Origin: an uncultured Oscillospiraceae bacterium
GTDB taxonomy: Bacteria; Bacillota; Clostridia; Oscillospirales; Ruminococcaceae
Reading direction: 5' to 3'
DNA: 10,314 bases
Assembly: GCA_934454435.1 (NCBI GenBank)
Contig: CAKSGA010000087.1
Span: 1-10,314, forward strand
Shown: positions 5,614-10,314 of the stretch, piece by piece
Numbering within the stretch: the first letter of the stretch is position 1
How the letters are laid out: every line of letters begins with the position of its first letter
Translations under genes and position numbers: made by a program
The notes under the pieces: generated by a model
Seen by the model: only the letters and a program-made list of their open reading frames with translations
The model's database searches: none
Told to the model about the DNA's origin: nothing

Positions 5614-7038
5614 TTGTCAGGTAATATCCACGAGGAATGCGGTGTTTTCGGCATTTACTGCAATGAACCCGCCGATGTTGCGCACTCTACCTACTTCGGG
5701 CTGTATGCGCTTCAGCACAGGGGGCAGGAAAGCTGCGGCATAGTTGTGAACGACCGTGGCGTTTTCAAGACCCACAAGGGGCTCGGGCTGGTGAACGAGG
5801 TGTTCAACGAACGTGCGCTTTCTGAGTTCGGTCAGGGCAAGATAGCAGTCGGTCATGTGCGCTACTCCACAACGGGTAACGTCAACACTGCCAACTGCCA
5901 GCCCATGACCGTCCGCCATGTAAAGGGTGCGCTCGCCATCGCTCACAACGGAAATCTCATAAACGCCCTCGACCTGCGCAGGCAGTATGAGATGAAGGGC
6001 GCAATTTTCCACAGCACAAGCGACACCGAGGTCATTTCCTACGCCATTACCGAGGCACGCCTTGAAACGGCTTCCATTCAGGAGGCGGTCGAAAAGGCAA
6101 TGTATAAGATAAAGGGAGCCTACTCCCTGGTGATAATGTCACCGAAAAAGCTCATTGCGGCAAGGGACCCCCAGGGCTTCCGCCCGCTGTGCCTGGGCAG
6201 ATTACCGGACGATGCCGGGTACGTGTTCGCCTCTGAAAGCTGTGCGCTGGACTGTATTGGCGCAGAGTTCGTAAGGGATATCGAGCCCGGTGAGATCGTC
6301 GTTGCGGACGAGAACGGCATTCAGAGCATAAAGACCCACTGCGGTCAGAAGAGCTCGCTGTGCGTGTTTGAGTTCATATATTTCGCACGTCCCGACTCAG
6401 TTATCGAGGGCGCCAGCGTTCATCGTGCCAGACTTCGTGCCGGGCATTACCTTGCGTTGGAGCACCCGGTTCAGGCGGACGTCGTTATCGGCTGTCCCGA
6501 CAGCGGACTTGACGCTGCGCTCGGGTTCGCTCAGCAGAGCGGAATTCCCTACGGCGTTGGCTTCGTGAAGAACCGCTACATCGGCAGAACGTTCATTCAG
6601 CCAACCCAGGGCATGCGTGAGAATTCCGTCAAGATCAAGCTGAACGCAGTCAGAGAAACCGTAAAGGGCAAGCGTGTAGTCCTGATAGACGACAGTATCG
6701 TAAGAGGTACCACCTCCGCCAAGGTCGTGAAGCTGCTGCGCCATGCGGGTGCAAAGGAGATACACATGCGCATCTCTTCCCCGCCGTTCATCAGCGAATG
6801 CTTCTTCGGGACTGACATCGACAGCAAGGAGAACCTCATTGCGAACAAGCATTCAGTTGAGGAGATCGCAGAGCTCATCGGCGTTGACTCACTGGGATTT
6901 CTCAGCACGGACAGCGTCGTGAAGATTGCAGAGAACGCAGGCTGCGGCTTCTGCACGGGCTGCTTCACAGGGGAATACCCCGTGGAAGTCCCAAAAGAGA
7001 TACCCAAGGACAAATTTGAAATGAAATTTGACGAATAA
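5614..7038 (+). CDS. purF: Amidophosphoribosyltransferase PurF
   Basis: PurF makes phosphoribosylamine from PRPP and glutamine, the committed step of purine synthesis. It starts at TTG 5614, after an AAAGGAA site (5598-5604); no ATG fits before the catalytic region. An eight-residue propeptide precedes C9 of CGVFGI, which becomes the N-terminal nucleophile after self-cleavage, as in Bacillus PurF. Glutaminase residues are complete: GHVRYST (80-86), HNGNL (111-115), SDTE (136-139). The transferase half has GCPDSG (293-298), RTFIQP (325-330) and VVLIDDSIVRGTT (355-367). Iron-sulfur ligands are C250, C396, C447 and C450 in the Bacillus-type arrangement, suggesting oxygen sensitivity. The gene is in the same frame as the paralogue upstream, separated by one TGA and two sense codons, and both proteins are 474 residues, consistent with an old tandem duplication. 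Confidence 0.96.
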   Translation: MSGNIHEECGVFGIYCNEPADVAHSTYFGLYALQHRGQESCGIVVNDRGVFKTHKGLGLVNEVFNERALSEFGQGKIAVGHVRYSTTGNVNTANCQPMTVRHVKGALAIAHNGNLINALDLRRQYEMKGAIFHSTSDTEVISYAITEARLETASIQEAVEKAMYKIKGAYSLVIMSPKKLIAARDPQGFRPLCLGRLPDDAGYVFASESCALDCIGAEFVRDIEPGEIVVADENGIQSIKTHCGQKSSLCVFEFIYFARPDSVIEGASVHRARLRAGHYLALEHPVQADVVIGCPDSGLDAALGFAQQSGIPYGVGFVKNRYIGRTFIQPTQGMRENSVKIKLNAVRETVKGKRVVLIDDSIVRGTTSAKVVKLLRHAGAKEIHMRISSPPFISECFFGTDIDSKENLIANKHSVEEIAELIGVDSLGFLSTDSVVKIAENAGCGFCTGCFTGEYPVEVPKEIPKDKFEMKFDE

Positions 7039-7093
7039 ATGAAATTAAGGCTGCTCCGTGCACTGCGGCGCTCCTTATAGAAAGGGCAGTAAA

Positions 7094-8128
7094 ATGAAAA
7101 GTTACAGCGAAAGCTACAAGGCAGCGGGAGTTGACGTTACCGCAGGCTACGAGTCAGTACGTCTTATGAAGGAGCATGTCGCAAGGACCAACACCCCCGG
7201 CTGCATTTCCGGCATAGGCGGCTTCGGCGGTCTGTTCATGCCTGACCTCACCGGAATGAAGGAGCCTGTTCTTGTAAGCGGCACTGATGGCGTTGGCACA
7301 AAGCTCAAGCTCGCAATGCTGATGAACAAACACGACACCATCGGTATAGACGCAGTTGCAATGTGCGTGAACGACATCATCTGCTGCGGCGCAAAGCCGC
7401 TGTTCTTCCTGGATTACATCGCCATCGGCAAGGTAGTTCCCGAAAAGGTTGCAGAGATCGTAAAGGGCGTTGCTGACGGCTGCGTTATGGCAGGCTGCGC
7501 ACTGGTCGGCGGCGAGACCGCAGAGCACCCCGGCATGATGGCAGAGGACGAATACGACATCGCAGGCTACAGCACCGGTATCGTTGACAAGTCCAGGATA
7601 CTTGACGCTTCCGCTATCAAGCCCGGCGACGCTATCGTTGGTATCGCTTCCAGCGGCGTTCACTCCAACGGCTTCTCACTGGTAAGAAAGGTGTTCAACG
7701 TAAACGAGCAGAACCTTAAGACATTCTACCCCGAGCTCGGCACCTCCCTCGGCGATGCACTGCTGAAGCCCACCAGAATTTATGTCAAGCCCGTACTGGA
7801 CGTTATCTCCAAGATCACTGTGAAGTCCATCAGCCACATCACCGGCGGCGGCTTCTACGAGAACATTCCCCGGGCTCTGCCTGAGGGCATCGCTGCGAAG
7901 ATCGACAAGAACAGCTACGAGGTTCCCGCTATCTTCAAGCTCCTCCAGAAGACCGGCAATATCTCCGAGCACGACATGTACAATACATTCAACATGGGTA
8001 TCGGCATGATGATGGTAGTAGATAAGGCTGACGCTGCAAAGGCTGTCGAAATACTCAAGGCAAACGGCGAAAACGCATTCATCATCGGTGAAACCGTTGC
8101 CAGCAACGAGGGCGTTATAATAGAATAA
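7094..8128 (+). CDS. purM: AIR synthetase PurM (phosphoribosylformylglycinamidine cyclo-ligase)
   Basis: PurM closes the imidazole ring, turning FGAM into AIR with ATP. The 344-residue product has the family opening SYKAAGVDVTAG (7-18), GIGGFGGLF (40-48), the SGTDGVGTKL loop (62-71), DAVAMCVNDI (86-95) and GGETAEHPG (139-147). It belongs to the PurM/PurL/SelD ATP-binding superfamily. ATG 7094 is chosen over the in-frame GTG 7058: AAAGGG (7081-7086) precedes it at good spacing, and MKSYSESYKAAGVD matches the usual PurM start. The purF-purM gap (7039-7093) shows no promoter or terminator. The stop codon overlaps the next start by one base (TAATG), implying translational coupling. Confidence 0.95.
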   Translation: MKSYSESYKAAGVDVTAGYESVRLMKEHVARTNTPGCISGIGGFGGLFMPDLTGMKEPVLVSGTDGVGTKLKLAMLMNKHDTIGIDAVAMCVNDIICCGAKPLFFLDYIAIGKVVPEKVAEIVKGVADGCVMAGCALVGGETAEHPGMMAEDEYDIAGYSTGIVDKSRILDASAIKPGDAIVGIASSGVHSNGFSLVRKVFNVNEQNLKTFYPELGTSLGDALLKPTRIYVKPVLDVISKITVKSISHITGGGFYENIPRALPEGIAAKIDKNSYEVPAIFKLLQKTGNISEHDMYNTFNMGIGMMMVVDKADAAKAVEILKANGENAFIIGETVASNEGVIIE

Positions 8129-8673
8129 TGTTCGGCTGGTTCAGGAAAAAGACCGCTGCTCCCTTTCCCGGGGAGCAGTGCGTTGTCGATATTTCAGAGA
8201 ATGGCATGACCATCAACGGCACGAAGCTGGAGGTCCTGGTACACCTGGACGCTGCGGAAAAGCTGCTGGGCACTCCCCGGAGCGCAAAGTACCGCACCAC
8301 CCGTGAAAGCCGGGAGTTCCTCGAGCAGACGCACGGGGACGGCATGGTGTCCAACCGTGTGAACTACGCCTGGGATGACCTCGGCATTTACTGCTACACC
8401 ATGAACGGCAAGGTGATCGAGTGCTTCGGCTTCATGTTCCGCAATGACCCGGAACTCGACCTGAAACACTCCCCGGCGAAAATGTTCAGCGGAACTCTGA
8501 CGATATGCGGCAGGCCCTGGCAGGAAGCAATAAGGCTGGGTGATGACTGCGAGGTTCTGCGGGAGCTCAATGTCGGGAGCTGCCTTATCACGGCTGAATA
8601 TTCCGACCCGTTCTGCGGAGAGATACCGGACGAGGGCGGCTACAACTGCATTGAAGTTCAGCTCGGGCGGTGA
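8128..8673 (+). CDS. Uncharacterised protein coupled to purM (possibly DUF7738-like)
   Basis: I do not recognise this 181-residue protein with certainty. Its start overlaps the purM stop (TAATG), so it is translated with purM, and purN follows after 24 bases. It begins with a short basic stretch (MFGWFRKK) and has no clear signal peptide or membrane helix. A conserved-looking core runs MTINGTKLEVL (27-37), AAEKLLGTPR (42-51) and NYAWDDLGIYCY (79-90), then a second half with SGTLTICGRPWQEA (121-134). The pattern of an iNG motif, a LLGxP motif and a WDDLGIY motif recalls domain DUF7738, but I hold that loosely. No catalytic residues stand out. A link to purine synthesis is suggested only by position; it may be a passenger gene. 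Confidence 0.75.
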   Translation: MFGWFRKKTAAPFPGEQCVVDISENGMTINGTKLEVLVHLDAAEKLLGTPRSAKYRTTRESREFLEQTHGDGMVSNRVNYAWDDLGIYCYTMNGKVIECFGFMFRNDPELDLKHSPAKMFSGTLTICGRPWQEAIRLGDDCEVLRELNVGSCLITAEYSDPFCGEIPDEGGYNCIEVQLGR

Positions 8674-8697
8674 TGTTCACATCAACAGGAGGCAAAT

Positions 8698-9324
8698 ATG
8701 AAGAATATAGTGGTGCTTGTATCCGGCGGAGGAACCAATCTCCAGGCTCTTATCGATGCCGAAAGGCGTGGGGAGATACATAATGGCAGGATCACCTGCG
8801 TTATCGCAAGCAAGCCTGACGCCTATGCGCTGGAACGTGCAGCAAGCAACGGTATAAAGACCCGTGTGCTAGCCCGCAGGGAATTCCCGGACGTGAAGAG
8901 CTACAGCAAGGCAATGCGTGACGCACTTGTGGAGGAGCAGGCAGACCTGGTGGTTTACGCCGGGTTCATGACTATCCTGGATGAGCAGGTGTGCGACGCA
9001 TTTCCGAACAGGATGATAAACATTCACCCGGCGCTTATCCCGAGCTTCTGCGGCAAGGGGTTCTACGGGCTCCACGTTCACGAAGCCGCTCTGGCAAAGG
9101 GCGTGAAGGTATCGGGCGCCACTGTGCATTTCGTCACTGCAGACTGTGACGCAGGTCCCATAATCCTCCAGAAAGCGGTCGGGGTCAGGAACGGCGACAC
9201 CCCCGAAACACTCCAGAAGCGCATTATGGAAGAGGCGGAGTGGAAGCTGCTGCCGAGAGCCGTTTCGCTGTTCTGCGAGGATAAGATAATAGTTAAGAAC
9301 GGCGTCACCGAGGTACTGGAATGA
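8698..9324 (+). CDS. purN: GAR transformylase PurN (10-formyl-THF dependent)
   Basis: PurN transfers a formyl group from 10-formyltetrahydrofolate to glycinamide ribonucleotide. The 208-residue product matches family length and shows VSGGGTNLQAL (8-18) for phosphate binding, the catalytic pair N108 and H110 in NIHPALIPSF (108-117), GKGFYGLHVHEAAL (119-132), and VSGATVHFVTADCDAGPI (138-155) with D151 at the catalytic Asp position. AGGAGG (8687-8692) precedes the ATG by 5 bases. Its stop overlaps the methyltransferase start by four bases (ATGA), so the two are probably translated together. Confidence 0.95.
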   Translation: MKNIVVLVSGGGTNLQALIDAERRGEIHNGRITCVIASKPDAYALERAASNGIKTRVLARREFPDVKSYSKAMRDALVEEQADLVVYAGFMTILDEQVCDAFPNRMINIHPALIPSFCGKGFYGLHVHEAALAKGVKVSGATVHFVTADCDAGPIILQKAVGVRNGDTPETLQKRIMEEAEWKLLPRAVSLFCEDKIIVKNGVTEVLE

Positions 9325-10067
9325 ATGAGAACAGGTTCACCGGAAAAGCCGGGTACTATGCTAAGTTCCGTCCCTCCTACCCTACCGCCGTGGTCGACCG
9401 TCTTTATGGGCTCACCCATGCGGAAAACGTTGCAGACATAGGCGCAGGCACAGGGAAGTTCACGGAAAAGCTGCTCACCAAGCCCTGGAGCGTCACGGCG
9501 GTCGAGCCGAATGCCGACATGTGCCGGGAGCTGCTGAAATGCGTGGGCGGCAAGGCAGAGATAGTCACAGCTTCTGCTGAGGATACGGGTCTGCCGGCGC
9601 ACTCTTTCGGGCTTATTACGGCAGCGCAGGCATTCCACTGGTTCGACCCTGACAAGTTCCGTGAGGAATGCAAGCGGCTGCTTACGCCGGAGGGACGTGT
9701 AGCGATAGTGTTCAACAGCCGCATGAAAGGCGCCATAAGCCAGCAGCGGGACGAGATATTCAACAGGTACTGTCCGGAATTCACAGAGCGCAGAGGTCAC
9801 ATGGGCAGGCGTACTGACGAAGACGGTGACGCTTTCCTGCGAAATGAGTATTTTTCGCAGGTGGAGGTTTTCCAGATGGAAACTCCGGTGATGATGACCC
9901 GGGAGGAATTCATAGGGAACTCGCTGTCAAAGTCCTACTCGCCGCTTGAAACCGACCCGAACTACAACTCATTTATCACGGAACTGCGTGAGCTGTTCGA
10001 CAAATACCACAGATACGGCAGGGTTTCCGTAAGTTATACGACCAACTGCTATGCAGGAAAATTCTGA
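9321..10067 (+). CDS. Class I SAM-dependent methyltransferase
   Basis: The 248-residue product has the SAM-binding Rossmann core: motif I VADIGAGTGKFT (37-48), the acidic end of strand 2 in TAVEPNADM (59-67), SAEDTGLP (85-92) and the AAQAFHWFDP segment (101-110) common in Methyltransf_11 proteins. The N-terminal FTGKAGYYAKFRPSYP is also typical of this group. The C-terminal third (about 135-248) probably forms the substrate lid and gives no clue to the substrate. The gene overlaps purN by four bases and is followed 13 bases later by the IMP cyclohydrolase gene, so it sits inside the purine cluster. Whether it acts on a purine-related compound, a metabolite or a macromolecule cannot be told from the sequence. 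Confidence 0.88.
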   Translation: MNENRFTGKAGYYAKFRPSYPTAVVDRLYGLTHAENVADIGAGTGKFTEKLLTKPWSVTAVEPNADMCRELLKCVGGKAEIVTASAEDTGLPAHSFGLITAAQAFHWFDPDKFREECKRLLTPEGRVAIVFNSRMKGAISQQRDEIFNRYCPEFTERRGHMGRRTDEDGDAFLRNEYFSQVEVFQMETPVMMTREEFIGNSLSKSYSPLETDPNYNSFITELRELFDKYHRYGRVSVSYTTNCYAGKF

Positions 10068-10080
10068 AAGGATATATGAC

Positions 10081-10314
10081 ATGAACTACATTGAGCTTGA
10101 CAAGGAACTGAATTCCCTTTCATACCACGGCAGAGGAATTATCATCGGCAAGTCCCCGGACGGAAAGAAGGCAGTCACCGCTTATTTCATCATGGGAAGA
10201 AGCGAAAACAGCCGCAATCGTGTGTTCGTTGAGGACGGCGAGGGTATCCGCACCCAGGCGTTCGACCCCTCCAAGATGGTAGACCCGCACCTCATCATCT
10301 ACGCTCCGGTGCGT
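10081..10314 (+). CDS. purO: IMP cyclohydrolase, stand-alone (PurO type), 5' part
   Basis: The first 78 codons are visible; the gene runs off the right edge. ATG 10081 follows AAAGGA (10067-10072) at 8 bases. The peptide has HGRGIIIGKSPDGKKAV (16-32), AYFIMGRSENSRNR (34-47), an EDGEG turn and AFDPSKMVDP (60-69), which I recognise from the single-domain IMP cyclohydrolase family (PurO-like, PF07826). This family closes the second purine ring, FAICAR to IMP, and replaces the cyclohydrolase domain of the bifunctional PurH of most bacteria. A separate AICAR formyltransferase gene is expected nearby to the right. The assignment comes from motif memory in a partial protein. Confidence 0.82.
   Translation, partial: MNYIELDKELNSLSYHGRGIIIGKSPDGKKAVTAYFIMGRSENSRNRVFVEDGEGIRTQAFDPSKMVDPHLIIYAPVR

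Noticed and set aside
7039..7093. TTGACG at 7028-7033 as a possible internal promoter for purM.
   Set aside because: No -10-like hexamer lies at 16-18 bases downstream.

Overview
The window looks like the chromosome of an anaerobic Clostridia member, most likely Ruminococcus/Oscillospiraceae-like. This rests on purine enzymes of the clostridial type (an iron-sulfur PurF with a propeptide, a short class I PurE, a stand-alone IMP cyclohydrolase), strong AGGAGG-type ribosome binding sites, moderately GC-rich genes with AT-rich spacers, and a GH27 glycosidase typical of fibre-degrading gut or rumen bacteria. The taxonomic call is inference.

Layout. Bases 1-346 (minus strand) hold the C-terminal part of a phage minor capsid protein with no start codon, a prophage relic that also leaves the window on the left. 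Bases 347-472 carry a strong sigma-A promoter (389-417) whose -35 lies in an 8-bp inverted repeat (371-397), a candidate operator. It drives a two-gene unit: a GH27 glycosidase (473-1744) and an HD-domain phosphohydrolase (1753-2442).

The 335-base gap 2443-2777 is the regulatory centre. It contains a long interrupted inverted repeat (2478-2568), a promoter (2548-2576), a leader hairpin (2587-2625), a 28-codon leader ORF with its own Shine-Dalgarno (2640-2726), a terminator hairpin (2730-2763) starting 3 bases after the leader stop, and an upstream ACAGCTA segment able to pair with the terminator's 5' arm. This has the geometry of translation-dependent attenuation and matches no purine riboswitch I know.

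From 2778 to the right edge all genes run rightward as a purine biosynthesis cluster: purE, purC, a purF-like paralogue, purF, purM, an unrecognised small gene, purN, a SAM-dependent methyltransferase, and the start of an IMP cyclohydrolase (purO type). The products cover the first step (PurF), GAR formylation (PurN), AIR formation (PurM), AIR carboxylation/mutation (PurE), SAICAR formation (PurC) and final ring closure. PurD, PurL, PurB, PurK and AICAR formyltransferase are not in the window and may lie outside it.

The two most interesting items are (1) the tandem PurF pair, in which the upstream copy keeps the PRPP-binding domain and the iron-sulfur cysteines but has lost every glutaminase catalytic residue I can align, and (2) the leader peptide/attenuator before purE. 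I saw no tRNA, rRNA, CRISPR array or insertion sequence.
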